A stretch of DNA of 64,000 nt from JAEDHM01 sp964368645 (GTDB lineage Bacteria; Bacillota; Clostridia; Christensenellales; CAG-1252). The position numbers and the translations under genes were made by a program. Below, one piece after another: positions 52,393-61,955 of this stretch (position 1 is its first letter; each line of letters starts with the position of its first letter). The notes beneath the pieces are model-generated. The model did not search any database, was not told the DNA's origin, and saw nothing but the letters and a program-made list of their open reading frames with translations. The stretch lies in assembly GCA_964368645.1 (NCBI GenBank), contig CAYJBY010000004.1, positions 75,764 through 139,763 on the forward strand. The letters are read 5' to 3'.

Positions 52393-53598
52393 TTATTTGC
52401 CCTCCTCTACCATTTGTCCGGGTTCAACAACAGCCTTTTGAGGCACGACCGCGTTAGGGCCGACCACCGCAATCTGCCATTCGCCGTTAATCGGAGCGGT
52501 TTGGTCTGCGCCGATAACCGCGCCCTCGCTGACGACAGCCTGCTCGGCAACGATAGAATACTTGACCACCGCGCCGTCCTTAATCACCGCGCCGGGAAGA
52601 ATTACGGAATCGGTGATAACCGCGTCCTTGCCAACGTAGGAGCTGTGGGAAATAATTGAGTTACGTACCGTGCCTAACACGTTTGCGCCCTCGGAAACCA
52701 TAGAGTTGCGGATAACCGCGGAGGTTGCCGCGTAATGAGGAGGCTCCGCCGCGTTCCTTGCGTAAATTTTCCACGCGGAATCGTTGAGGTTAAGACCGCT
52801 CTTTTTGTTGAGCAAATCCATATTAGCCTCCCAAAGACTGCTGATGGTGCCCACGTCTTTCCAATAGCCGTTGAACTTGTAGGAATACATAACCTTGCCG
52901 TCGTTAAGCATATTGGGAATGATATTCTTGCCGAAATCGTTTTCGCTGGACTTGTCTTCCTCGTCCGCGATTAGATAACTGCGCAGAGCCTGCCAGTTGA
53001 AAATATAGATTCCCATAGAGGCGTTAGTGCTCTTCGGGTGCTTGGGCTTCTCTTCAAACTCGTAGATTTGACCGTCCTCTTTCGTATTCATAATTCCGAA
53101 ACGGCTTGCCTGCTCGATAGGTACGTCGATAACCGCTATGGTGCAGTCCGCGTTGCGCTCCTTGTGAGCGGAAAGCATATCGGCATAGTCCATCTTGTAG
53201 ATATGGTCGCCCGAAAGAATCAAAACGTAATCGGGATTGAAGCGGTCGATGAACATAATGTTCTGATATATAGCGTTGGCGGTACCCTTGTACCACTCGC
53301 CGCTTTTACCTCTCATATAGGGGGGCAAAACGTACACGCCGCCTGACAGTCTGTCCAAGTCCCAGGGCTGACCGTTGCCGATATATTGATTAAGCTCAAA
53401 GGGCTGATACTGGGTGAGTACGCCCACGGTATCGATACCCGAATTAACGCAGTTCGACAGCGGAAAGTCTATAATGCGGTATTTTCCGCCGAACGGAACG
53501 GCGGGTTTTGCCACGTCACGGGTAAGAACACCCAATCTGGTGCCCTGACCGCCAGCTAACAGCATTGCCACACATTCCTCTTTGTTTCTGTTTGCCAT
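52393..53598 (-). CDS. glgC: glucose-1-phosphate adenylyltransferase
   Basis: 401 residues from the ATG at 53598, which has AAGGAGGT upstream; an in-frame ATG 33 bases earlier has no site. The pyrophosphorylase loop is LLAGGQGTRLG, and QYQPFELNQYIG and the beta-helix C-domain are typical. It makes ADP-glucose, the committed step of glycogen synthesis. Confidence 0.95.
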   Translation of the reverse strand: MANRNKEECVAMLLAGGQGTRLGVLTRDVAKPAVPFGGKYRIIDFPLSNCVNSGIDTVGVLTQYQPFELNQYIGNGQPWDLDRLSGGVYVLPPYMRGKSGEWYKGTANAIYQNIMFIDRFNPDYVLILSGDHIYKMDYADMLSAHKERNADCTIAVIDVPIEQASRFGIMNTKEDGQIYEFEEKPKHPKSTNASMGIYIFNWQALRSYLIADEEDKSSENDFGKNIIPNMLNDGKVMYSYKFNGYWKDVGTISSLWEANMDLLNKKSGLNLNDSAWKIYARNAAEPPHYAATSAVIRNSMVSEGANVLGTVRNSIISHSSYVGKDAVITDSVILPGAVIKDGAVVKYSIVAEQAVVSEGAVIGADQTAPINGEWQIAVVGPNAVVPQKAVVEPGQMVEEGK

Positions 53599-53670
53599 CT
53601 TTACCTCCTTAACCGCGTTGTCAACGCGCATACATATAATGATTAACGCCCTTAGGCGTGGGTTATGAGA

Positions 53671-55680
53671 TTAGTTTTTCTTGTCGGCGGCGGAGTCTGC
53701 CGTCAGCTCCTTGTTCAGCTGCTCGCCTTTGGTAACGGTACCGGTCTGCTTGACAGCCTTTTTACGAGTTTTCGCTACAGGCGGTTTCAGCTTGGTTTTC
53801 AGCTTGATATACAGCACACTGAAAGGATCTATGTCCACGGGTATGTGGTACTCAAAGGGCTGGTCGCCCGTTCTTCCAAGGTCGGCTTTGAAAGTCCTGT
53901 GTTCCTCGCGGTTGCCGTTGTTGTAGGCTAGGTATCGACTGTCCAGCGCGGCGTAGTAAACGCCGTAATCGGGAACGCCTATCCAGTAGTTAGGCAAGGT
54001 TTGCGAGGAAAAGTTCATAATCGCTATCACGTATTCGCCCTTGGCGTCAAGCCGCATAAAGGCAAAGACGTTGTTGTGCTTGTCGGCTACTTGCAGCCAC
54101 TTAAAGCCCTCGTAACCCGTGTCCAGTTCCCACATACAGGGGTTGTCGCAATAGAACGCATTGAGATCCTTAACGAAGCTCTGGATACCGTTGTGAGCAG
54201 GGTAGTCCAAGAGGAGCCAATCCAAGCCCTGTTTGTAGTTCCACTCGATAAACTGACCGAACTCGCTGCCCATAAAGAGCAGTTTTTTGCCGGGGTGGGC
54301 GTACATATAACCAAGATATGCCATAAGACCGCCGAACTTGTCGGGGTAGTAACCGGGCATTTTGTTGACAAGACTCGCCTTGCCGTGTACAACCTCGTCG
54401 TGAGAAAGGGGAAGAATGTAGTTCTCCTTGAAGGCGTACATAATGGAAAAGGTCATTTTCTCGTGCATATCCTTGCGGAAAAAAGGATCTGCGGAAACGT
54501 ATTTCAGGGTGTCGTTCATCCAGCCCATATTCCACTTGAAATTGAAACCAAGACCGCCATCGTAGGTCGGACGGGTGATGTTGGGGTAGTCGGTGGACTC
54601 TTCCGCAATCATAATCGCGCCCTTATGCTGAGAAAGCACGGCGGAATTAAGCTCCTTAAGGAAGGACAGCACCTCAAGATTGATGTTGCCGCCCTCTGCG
54701 TTGGGTATCCATTCGCCGGGGTTCCTGCCGTAATCCAGATAGAGCATACTGGCGACCGCGTCCACTCTTATGCCGTCCACGTGGTACATTTCCACCCAGA
54801 AGTTGGCGGAACTGATTAAAAAGCTTCTGACCTCGTTGCGGCCGTAATCATAAACCACGGTGCCCCACTCGGGGTGCTCGCCCTTAGTGGGATCGGCGTA
54901 TTCGTATAAGGGCTTGCCGTCAAAGCGGTAAAGTCCGAACTCGTCCTTGGGAAAGTGGGAAGCAACCCAGTCGATAATAACGCCTATTCCTGCCGCGTGA
55001 CAGCTATCCACAAAGAACATAAAGTCCTTGGGCGTGCCGTAGCGCGAGGTGGGGGCGTACATACCTGTTACCTGATAGCCCCAGCTCCCGTCGAAGGGAT
55101 ACTCGGTAATGGGCAATAGCTCAACGTGAGTGTAGCGCATCTTTTTGAGGTAGGGTATCAGCTCCTCGGCAAGCTTGCGGTAGCTGAAAGGACTGCCGTC
55201 GGGATAGGTGCGCCAACTGCCGATGTGCATCTCGTAAATATTCAGGGGGCGGTTATAAGGCACGTAGCTTTCTCTTGCCTTAAGCCATTCGCCGTCCGTC
55301 CAAGGGTAGCCGTCTATTATACAGGTACGGGAGCCGTTGGCAGGGGCGGTCTCGGCGTGCAAAGCGTAAGGATCGGCTTTGTTGACGATACGTCCGCCGT
55401 ACTGCTCCACGCTGAATTTGTAAATGGTGTATTCTTCTATTCCTGCAACGAAACAGCTCCAAACCCCCACCGAAATCTTTTCCATAGGGTTGGCAGTTCT
55501 GTCCCAGCAGTTAAAGTCGCCGACAACCGATACGCTGACGGCTTCGGGAGCCCAAACACGAAAAACCCATCCGCTGACTCCGTTTTGGACGGTGTAGGAC
55601 GGGCACATAAACTTATATGCTTGATAATTCTTTCCCTGATGAAAAACATACAAGGGAAAATCGTATTCGTGTTCTGCCAA
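53671..55680 (-). CDS. glgB: 1,4-alpha-glucan branching enzyme
   Basis: 669 residues. A CBM48-type N-domain precedes a GH13 barrel with Asp in DGIRVDAVASMLYLDYGR, Glu in MIAEEST and Asp in LPLSHDEVVHGK. A Lys/Thr-rich tail of about 40 residues after the C-domain is extra. The start is TTG at 55680 with AAGGAG eight bases upstream. First gene of the glycogen operon, with its own promoter. Confidence 0.95.
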   Translation of the reverse strand: MAEHEYDFPLYVFHQGKNYQAYKFMCPSYTVQNGVSGWVFRVWAPEAVSVSVVGDFNCWDRTANPMEKISVGVWSCFVAGIEEYTIYKFSVEQYGGRIVNKADPYALHAETAPANGSRTCIIDGYPWTDGEWLKARESYVPYNRPLNIYEMHIGSWRTYPDGSPFSYRKLAEELIPYLKKMRYTHVELLPITEYPFDGSWGYQVTGMYAPTSRYGTPKDFMFFVDSCHAAGIGVIIDWVASHFPKDEFGLYRFDGKPLYEYADPTKGEHPEWGTVVYDYGRNEVRSFLISSANFWVEMYHVDGIRVDAVASMLYLDYGRNPGEWIPNAEGGNINLEVLSFLKELNSAVLSQHKGAIMIAEESTDYPNITRPTYDGGLGFNFKWNMGWMNDTLKYVSADPFFRKDMHEKMTFSIMYAFKENYILPLSHDEVVHGKASLVNKMPGYYPDKFGGLMAYLGYMYAHPGKKLLFMGSEFGQFIEWNYKQGLDWLLLDYPAHNGIQSFVKDLNAFYCDNPCMWELDTGYEGFKWLQVADKHNNVFAFMRLDAKGEYVIAIMNFSSQTLPNYWIGVPDYGVYYAALDSRYLAYNNGNREEHRTFKADLGRTGDQPFEYHIPVDIDPFSVLYIKLKTKLKPPVAKTRKKAVKQTGTVTKGEQLNKELTADSAADKKN

Positions 55681-55709
55681 AAAATGACTCCTTACTTAGA
55701 ATTGTAGTT

Positions 55710-55739
55710 ATTATACCATAATAAAATCGCAGTTGACAA
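55710..55739 (-). promoter_or_regulatory. promoter of the glycogen operon
   Basis: On the minus strand TTGTCA (55739-55734), 18-base spacer, TATAAT (55715-55710) with an upstream TGG extended -10. Confidence 0.72.
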
Positions 55740-55858
55740 TACCATAACCGATTTTTTTAAGGCAAAGAGTCAAATATAACCGTTTTCGGCGAGGGAGTTG
55801 AAGAAAGGCGGTCAACAAGTGCGCATTGGGCGGCATACATTGTAGTTGGGGGTAGCCT

Positions 55859-57124
55859 ATGTTGTTTGGAACTGACGGAATAAGAGGTATAGCAAACGCC
55901 GAGCTTACACGTAACGCCTATTGCTTGGGAGTCGCGCTTTGCGCCGTAACCCCGGGGTGCAGAGTCGTAATCGGGAGAGATACCAGACTGTTCGGAGGGG
56001 TGTTGCTGTCCGCTCTGGTGGCAGGCTTAAAAAAGGGCGGCGGAACGCCTGTTGACGGGGGAATTTTGCCTACTCCTGCCGTGGCTTGGGCGGTTGAAGC
56101 GGAAAACGCCGATTACGGTGTGGTGCTTACCGCTTCTCACAATCCGCCGGAGTATAACGGCTTAAAGGTTTTCGGTAAAAAGGGCAAATTGCCCTCCAAA
56201 TTGACAGACGAGCTGGAAACCGAAATCGGAAAAGCGGAATATTCGGCAACAAGAGTTTTGCATAAGGAAACGCCCTTAGCGGAGGCGTATATCCGCAGTA
56301 TGACCGAGGGTGCGAAACGGCTGGACGGTATGACCTTTGTCTTAGACTGCGCGGAAGGGGCGGCGTCCTACGTTGCGCCTGAGATTTTTCGCAGATTGGG
56401 GGCTAAGGTAAGAGCGGTTTCGGCAGAGGGGAGAGGCGAAAAAATCAACCTTTCCTGCGGTGCGCTTTACCCCGAGCGGTTGGCGGCGGAGGTAATGCTG
56501 ACGGGATCGGACGCAGGCTTTGCTTTCGACGGCGACGCGGACAGACTGGCGGCGGTGACGAGGACGGGCAAGCTTCTTGACGGTGACGGTATTCTCAATA
56601 TGCTGGCAGGGGAATTAAAGGAAAAAGGCGAGCTGAAGAATAACGAAATCGCAGTTACCGTGATGAGCGGCTTAGCGTTAAAAAAGTCGCTGGCAAAACA
56701 GGGAATCGCGATTACGGTGACGGGAGTCGGCGACCACTTGGTGGCGGAGCGAATCCGAGAAAGAGGATTGAGCTTAGGGGGCGAACAGTCCGGTCACGTC
56801 ATACTTAACGGGGTAACGGGAGATGGAATACTGGCGGCGTTACGGGTTGCCGAAATACTGAAAAAAAGCGGACAGCCCTTGGAAAATTGGTTTTTGGCAC
56901 CCTTGCCGCGGCGTACTTTCAACGTGAGAGCGGGCGATAAAAGAGCGGACGGGGAGAATGTCGCCTCGGCGGTTGAAAAAGCAAGGCGCGAGGTAGGGGA
57001 TAGCGGCACCGTACTGGTAAGACCATCGGGAACGGAACCCGTTATCAGATTGATGACCGAAAGCGAGGACGAGGGCGCGGCGGATAGGGCTATGGAGATA
57101 TTGAAAGCGGCGTTTGATACCTAA
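55859..57124 (+). CDS. glmM: phosphoglucosamine mutase
   Basis: 421 residues, slightly shorter than the usual 440-450. The start MLFGTDGIRG, phosphoserine loop TASHNPPEYNGLKVFG, metal loop DGDADR and phosphate loop VRPSGTEPVIRLM are all there. It converts glucosamine-6-phosphate to the 1-phosphate for cell-wall precursors. Transcribed divergently from the glycogen operon. Confidence 0.93.
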   Translation: MLFGTDGIRGIANAELTRNAYCLGVALCAVTPGCRVVIGRDTRLFGGVLLSALVAGLKKGGGTPVDGGILPTPAVAWAVEAENADYGVVLTASHNPPEYNGLKVFGKKGKLPSKLTDELETEIGKAEYSATRVLHKETPLAEAYIRSMTEGAKRLDGMTFVLDCAEGAASYVAPEIFRRLGAKVRAVSAEGRGEKINLSCGALYPERLAAEVMLTGSDAGFAFDGDADRLAAVTRTGKLLDGDGILNMLAGELKEKGELKNNEIAVTVMSGLALKKSLAKQGIAITVTGVGDHLVAERIRERGLSLGGEQSGHVILNGVTGDGILAALRVAEILKKSGQPLENWFLAPLPRRTFNVRAGDKRADGENVASAVEKARREVGDSGTVLVRPSGTEPVIRLMTESEDEGAADRAMEILKAAFDT

Positions 57125-57239
57125 CCGCCCACCGTAATTCGGACAAAAAAACCTGTAACCGTGTTATAAGCAAAAAAGCCGCAGGTATCTCAAGTAAGTA
57201 AAGCGGAATTTACAGCAAAAATTACGGATTTTGCGCAGG

Positions 57240-57480
57240 AAAAGTTGCATTGTATGCAAAAAACCGCGATATTATCTCAACTAACAAATCGGAAAAGTTG
57301 CGTTGTATGCGAAAAAGCCACAGGTGTTTTGAGTAACGAAAACGTGCAGGAAAATTACAGAGTTTACGCAGGAAAAGCTGTATTGTATGCGGAAAAGTCG
57401 CGGTGATTACAGTGGGGAATACGGTGCTTGCTGTGAAGAATGCGTCACAATAGAGAATGCAAAGTTTACAGTAAAAACCG
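57240..57480. repeat. degenerate ~20-bp repeats
   Basis: Units begin AAAAG and many read like AAAAGTTGCGTTGTATGCG; spacing is mostly 17-26 bases, with the longer motif recurring at 57249, 57293 and 57375. No gene in 57125-57558. Confidence 0.6.
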
Positions 57481-57496
57481 CATTAGATTTTCGTAT

Positions 57497-57525
57497 AAAA
57501 AAAGAGCTGTTCAAGCTCTTTTTGC
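57497..57525. terminator. terminator
   Basis: AAAAAGAGCT-GTTCA-AGCTCTTTTT, a perfect ten-base stem, suited to the minus-strand gene at 57559. Confidence 0.8.
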
Positions 57526-57558
57526 GAATATAGAAAATACCGCGTTAAAAGGGAAAAG

Positions 57559-57888
57559 CTATTTTTTGATAAAAGCCTTGTCCTTGTCGGGAATCGTCTC
57601 CTCGGAAAGGTATCGTTCAACCCTCATACTTAAGCCGTATTTCTCCCTAAGCTCCGATATTTTTGCCATCATAGGAGAAGCGTGATGAGCGTCGATTGCG
57701 GCCTGATTTTCCCAAGAATCTATCAGCAAAACCGTATCCGAATCGGCAAGGGGAATGAAGTATTCGTAACGGAGATTACCTGCCTCCGCTCTTATCTGCG
57801 CGACAGTGCCGCCGCTTAACATTTCCTCGGCGAATTTTCTTGCGTTGCCGTTAGTCCCCGAATAGTAAATATTGACGGTAATACTCAT
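57559..57888 (-). CDS. ABM-domain protein (putative quinol monooxygenase, YgiN-like)
   Basis: 109 residues from the ATG at 57888 (AGGAG upstream); the longer frame to 57975 is not needed. It is a ferredoxin-like alpha-beta domain with the pattern LIDSWENQAAIDAHHASP typical of antibiotic biosynthesis monooxygenase-type small dimers. Substrate unknown. Confidence 0.78.
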   Translation of the reverse strand: MSITVNIYYSGTNGNARKFAEEMLSGGTVAQIRAEAGNLRYEYFIPLADSDTVLLIDSWENQAAIDAHHASPMMAKISELREKYGLSMRVERYLSEETIPDKDKAFIKK

Positions 57889-58054
57889 ATTCTCGCTCCT
57901 TTTTCCTCGGCGTTTTTGCCGAAAGAACGTATCGTACGTCTGCATAAGTCCGCGCGTGTCCGCTTGAGTCAGCACGTTAGCCGAAAAAAGCTCCTTTTGC
58001 AGTCCTTGGAGTCCGCAGTTTTCCTTACCGTAACGGGCGTTACAGCTTCGGTTC

Positions 58055-58393
58055 TTATTCCTGCTCGGTTAAATTCCTTTTGGCTTCTTCGCTGTTGTCG
58101 AAAATAAAGGAAAGCTTTTGACAGCCATTCATTTCGGCGCACTCGCCGCAGGTGGTTTTCCCATTATGTAACGCGCATTGACGTATGGTGCACATACTCT
58201 CGCAGAAAGGCGTTTTTACGCCGTTTTCGCGGCAACCGTTGCAGTTTATCATATCGGCGGTTATGGGCGCGTTGTTCAGCTCCGCCCATAGCTTGGCGGT
58301 CTTTTCTCTTAACGCGTTGTCATTATTTACGGTTGCAACGTAAGCGTCGCACTTTTCGCAGTCAAGTCCGCAATAAGCTATCATTCGTTTCAT
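58055..58393 (-). CDS. DUF3795 Cys-rich protein
   Basis: 112 residues from ATG 58393 (GAGGTG upstream). MIAYCGLDCEKCDAY opens the family, and later cysteines (INCNGCREN, FCESMCTIRQCA, CGECAEMNGC) suggest zinc or an Fe-S cluster. Function unknown. Confidence 0.82.
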   Translation of the reverse strand: MKRMIAYCGLDCEKCDAYVATVNNDNALREKTAKLWAELNNAPITADMINCNGCRENGVKTPFCESMCTIRQCALHNGKTTCGECAEMNGCQKLSFIFDNSEEAKRNLTEQE

Positions 58394-58490
58394 ATTTTCA
58401 CCTCTTTTATAGACATTTTTCCGCATCGGTGCGCCAACGACTTATCAGTTTACCGATTTGAGCAGCTTTTTGCTTGGTTTGCACCACATT

Positions 58491-59144
58491 TTACTTTTTT
58501 TTGCCGCGTTTCTTTCCGTCCTCTTCAATGGGCTTTGCCCAATCGTCGTTTACGGAGCCGTTTTCGCGCATACTGCATACCGCGTCGGACATAACTCTGA
58601 AGTTCAACGCCTGTCCGTCACCGTCGTTACGGAAGGTCGCGGTTCTCGTCCTGTCAATCCCCATTTTTTTACCGACCTCGGCGGCGTCGATATTTGCGCC
58701 TAGGAACAGGAACTCCCAACCGTATTTGTTTTTTTGTCTTTCGATTTGAGCCTTAACCGACTTGTAGTCGTATAAGCGGCTTGCGTTTTCCATTCCGTCC
58801 GTCGTGATAATGAAGAGCGTATGCTCGGGAACGTCCTCGTTCCTTGCGTACTTGTGTATGTTGCCGATGTGATGTATCGCGCCGCCGATTGCGTCCAATA
58901 ACGCCGTACAGCCCCCAACGTAATACTCCTCGGCAGTCAGCTGTGGTACGTCCTTGATGTCCAAGCGGTCGTGAATAACTTGGCTTTCGTTGTCGAACAG
59001 CACGGTGGATACAAAAGCCTCGTCCTCCGCTTGTTTCTGCTTGTCGAGCATTGAATTAAATCCGCCGATGGTGTCCGCTTCCAGACCGCCCATCGAGCCG
59101 CTTCTGTCCAGTATAAATACCAATTCCGTCAAACCTTTTTTCAT
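58491..59144 (-). CDS. von Willebrand factor A domain protein (TerY-like)
   Basis: 217 residues, a single cytoplasmic VWA domain. The metal-ion adhesion site is complete: DRSGSMGG (DxSxS), the Thr in GGCTALLDA, and the Asp in TTDGMEN. A Lys-rich tail ends the protein. Upstream in the same direction is a macro-domain gene, 93 bases away. Such VWA proteins accompany stress or metal-resistance modules, but the partner is not identified. Confidence 0.83.
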   Translation of the reverse strand: MKKGLTELVFILDRSGSMGGLEADTIGGFNSMLDKQKQAEDEAFVSTVLFDNESQVIHDRLDIKDVPQLTAEEYYVGGCTALLDAIGGAIHHIGNIHKYARNEDVPEHTLFIITTDGMENASRLYDYKSVKAQIERQKNKYGWEFLFLGANIDAAEVGKKMGIDRTRTATFRNDGDGQALNFRVMSDAVCSMRENGSVNDDWAKPIEEDGKKRGKKK

Positions 59145-59237
59145 TTCCTTTTACCTCCGAATTGTGTTTTGGCTTTTCAACCTACAATTCGATTATAAAG
59201 GAATCGTTTTTAGCTTTGGTCGCAATTAAAGCGACAT

Positions 59238-60230
59238 TTACACACCCAGAAGTTTCTGGTCAAAGGCAAATAGCACCTCGTTGATTTCGTTGATATCGTA
59301 CCTTCCTTTTTCGATAAAGTACTCCACTATTATGTCGAATTTACTGCTGTGCGACAGGGCAAAACCCGCCTTGAACAGCAGTTCCTTCGTGTCCGCAAGG
59401 GATAGCTTTAAGGCTATGGCGAAGGCAACTGCCGTCTGCTTGCGCGGATGATAATCCTTATCCGTGCGGATTTTTGAAAACAGTTTTCGGTCTATGTTGG
59501 CGCGTTTGTAACACTCCGCGTCGGTCATTGACTTTTCATCGATTTTGCGGAGTAGCATTTCGGAAAAGCTTTCGTCCAGCACGTCGAAAAGACCATCAAT
59601 AGACCTTTCCTTACAGGTTGTAGAATAAGCCGTCGCTTTAGGCTCGTTGAAGCATACCGCTTGCGTATAGCGCACTCTGCGGTTGTCAATCCGCTCGTAG
59701 TCGTCGGCGTAGCGGTCGTCGATATACTCTTGAATGTCGGCGAAGAGCTTCGAGCCGATTTCAAAAGCCTTTTTGTCGAACACCACGATATAAGCGAGCA
59801 TATCGTTACAAAGCAAAAAATCGCTTATCGCGTCTATCGCCACCTTTAACGCCTGCGCCTTGGGGTAGCCGTAAATACCTGACGATATTAGCGGAAAGGC
59901 TATACTTTGACAACCGTATTGCTTGGCAAGTTCCAGCGATTTTTTGTAGCAGGAGGCGAGTAAGTCCTTTTCGCCGCTGTCGCCGCCGTTCCATATCGGG
60001 CCCACTGTGTGGATAACGTATTTGGAGGGAAGCTTGTAGCCCTTGGTGATTTTCGCGTCGCCGACCTTACAGCCGCCAAGAGTTTTGCACTCGGCAAGCA
60101 ACTCCGCTCCTGCGGCACTGTGGATTGCGCCGTCAACGCCTCCGCCGCCCAAAAGGCTTTCATTGGCGGCGTTTACGATAGCGTCCGCCTTAACCTTGGT
60201 TATGTCATCTCTGATTATTTGTAAGGGCAT
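59238..60230 (-). CDS. macro-domain protein with C-terminal helical/HTH-like domain
   Basis: 330 residues. Residues 1-175 are a macro domain (AIVNAANESLLGGGGVDGAI, then GDAKITKGY and LISSGIYGYP), which binds or hydrolyses ADP-ribose derivatives. Residues about 225-330 are helical with an XRE-like pattern (MTDAECYKRANIDRKLFSKI). Likely an ADP-ribose deacylase or sensor. GAGG precedes the ATG. Confidence 0.85.
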   Translation of the reverse strand: MPLQIIRDDITKVKADAIVNAANESLLGGGGVDGAIHSAAGAELLAECKTLGGCKVGDAKITKGYKLPSKYVIHTVGPIWNGGDSGEKDLLASCYKKSLELAKQYGCQSIAFPLISSGIYGYPKAQALKVAIDAISDFLLCNDMLAYIVVFDKKAFEIGSKLFADIQEYIDDRYADDYERIDNRRVRYTQAVCFNEPKATAYSTTCKERSIDGLFDVLDESFSEMLLRKIDEKSMTDAECYKRANIDRKLFSKIRTDKDYHPRKQTAVAFAIALKLSLADTKELLFKAGFALSHSSKFDIIVEYFIEKGRYDINEINEVLFAFDQKLLGV

Positions 60231-60520
60231 ATCCTCTCCTTAACCGTTTTTCGGATTAAACCGTCACTTGCCGAATAAACTTTGTATCAATGCGGAAAAC
60301 GGTTCCCGTTTTATAAATATAGCACAACTTCGTTTGCTCGCGCTTGGTTTTTGGTAGCGTCAATCGTATCGAGCCGTAGCACGATCGGCTATCACAAAAA
60401 CCTCAAAAAGAATTATATCATCTTCCCCTAATTTTTTCAACCGCGTTCCCGTATTATAACCGAAAACCGCTTTTTGCAAAAATAACTCCGAATTATAAGC
60501 TTATTTTTTATGCTCGGTTG

Positions 60521-60682
60521 CTATCGGATTTTGTAACTCATAGGGATAAAGCGTATTCCCGTAACCGATTGCTCCGCGTCCGTATCCGTAAATCCTAAAT
60601 GATGATACGCTTCTTTTGCATATAAAGACGCGTTGACGGTCATCGTATCCGCCGTAGCGTATTGCAATTCGGCTAATTGACG
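60521..60682 (-). pseudogene. C-terminal remnant of a GNAT acetyltransferase
   Basis: Translating the minus strand gives about 53 codons ending in a stop, containing MTVNASLYAKEAYHHLGF and then IRFIPMSYKIR, the usual end of a GNAT domain. A stop codon lies right before and no start or ribosome site is seen, so the rest of the gene has been lost. Confidence 0.65.
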
Positions 60683-60769
60683 TTATCGGTAAATAATCCT
60701 TACTTAATGGCGCGTTTTGGCGACAAGTAAGGTTCGGAGTGTAATCATACTCAGTAAAGTCCGCAATTA

Positions 60770-60844
60770 CCGTTTACTTAGGATAATTCCGTTTGCTTGA
60801 GATAGCTCCGTTTACTTGAGATAATTCCGTTACTTGGGGTAATA
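60770..60844. repeat. 19-bp tandem repeat, four units
   Basis: 60770-60788, 60789-60807, 60808-60826 (each 19 bp, like CCGTTTACTTGAGATAATT) and 60827-60844 (18 bp). It lies in the gene-free stretch 60683-60917. Confidence 0.85.
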
Positions 60845-60917
60845 CGTTTTTTTTGGTCGGATGGTGCAAATCCGCACTATTTTGCGCAAGGTAATAGCGT
60901 TATAATGTGATTAGGAT

Positions 60918-61955
60918 TTACTTTTCAGCGGCTATAACCTCGTCTATTTTGTCCATATAAAACTCGTTGGACTGTTGCTTGACGACGTAGCAATGCTTTC
61001 CTGCGCTATCCTCAACAAACTCGTTTCTGCCGTCCGATAAAACCTTTACTTTACCTGCTACCGTAGAAAAACCGGCGTCTTCGGGGGAGCCGATAACCGC
61101 TAAGTAAGCTGTCATAGGATCCCAAGAACTTCTGCCGTTAGGGCTGAAGTGCGCAAGTAAACAGCGGTATAGCAAGTCGCCTCGCCCCAGCTCGCCGCGA
61201 ATAGTGCCGCCTGTTTTGACGTCATTACCGCATTCATAACCGAGGAAGACGATGGGCGTAACCCAATTCTCGCATATACTGGCCGCCGATTGCACAGAAA
61301 GCGGCTTGCGGCGGATATTAAATTCTTTCCCTTCGGGAAATTGTCCTGCCATTGCCCATAACGTACCCACGCGCTCCGCAACCAGTTCACTGCCTGTTAG
61401 CGGAGAATACTCGTCGGCAGGGCTGTTAAGCAAACGGGCAAGGCTATTCATAAAGCCCAAAGAAATAATGTCGGCTTTTACGCCTTCGGGTAAGGAAGCA
61501 AGCGTTTTACGGTAAAAAACTACGCTGTCCGTGTATTCAAGCGAGGTTGCGTAGATACTTCCGCCGCCGTGCCGTATAGCGGTTGTGTGATAGGTAGATG
61601 CGATTCCGTATTTCGTTGCCTCGTGGTCAACGGCGATAGGCAACCTTATGCCCTCGTTAGATACGAAGCTGTCCAAGGACGGGCCCGAGGTTTTTATAGG
61701 AGCGTTAATATTAATGCCGAGCAGGGTAATCTCTCCTGACAAGTGCTTGCGCGTCAAATACCTTACGGCAACCGCGTCATCCACGTCGGAAAGCCAATCC
61801 GTATCCAGTATAAAACAGCGTTTGCCCTCGGTAACGGTAATCTCCGCGGGTTTTTCGTCAACGAGCGTTACTTTCGCATAGCCGTAAAACAAGCCGGCGG
61901 TACAAGCCACCGCCGCCAACAGCACCGCAACTATTATCAATGCAATTATTTTCAT
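60918..61955 (-). CDS. membrane-anchored nucleoside hydrolase-like protein
   Basis: 345 residues from the ATG at 61955 (AGGAG upstream). An N-terminal helix (about 3-25) anchors or exports it. The calcium-binding aspartate cluster of nucleoside hydrolases is DTDWLSDVDDAVAV. The rest fits the family loosely. It would hydrolyse N-glycosidic bonds outside the membrane; substrate uncertain. Confidence 0.75.
   Translation of the reverse strand: MKIIALIIVAVLLAAVACTAGLFYGYAKVTLVDEKPAEITVTEGKRCFILDTDWLSDVDDAVAVRYLTRKHLSGEITLLGININAPIKTSGPSLDSFVSNEGIRLPIAVDHEATKYGIASTYHTTAIRHGGGSIYATSLEYTDSVVFYRKTLASLPEGVKADIISLGFMNSLARLLNSPADEYSPLTGSELVAERVGTLWAMAGQFPEGKEFNIRRKPLSVQSAASICENWVTPIVFLGYECGNDVKTGGTIRGELGRGDLLYRCLLAHFSPNGRSSWDPMTAYLAVIGSPEDAGFSTVAGKVKVLSDGRNEFVEDSAGKHCYVVKQQSNEFYMDKIDEVIAAEK

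Noticed and set aside
55859..57124. Second phosphoglucomutase for glycogen synthesis
   Set aside because: The FGTDGIRG start and TASHNPPEYNGLKVFG loop are those of GlmM; the PgcA-type gene at 30766 is the better candidate.
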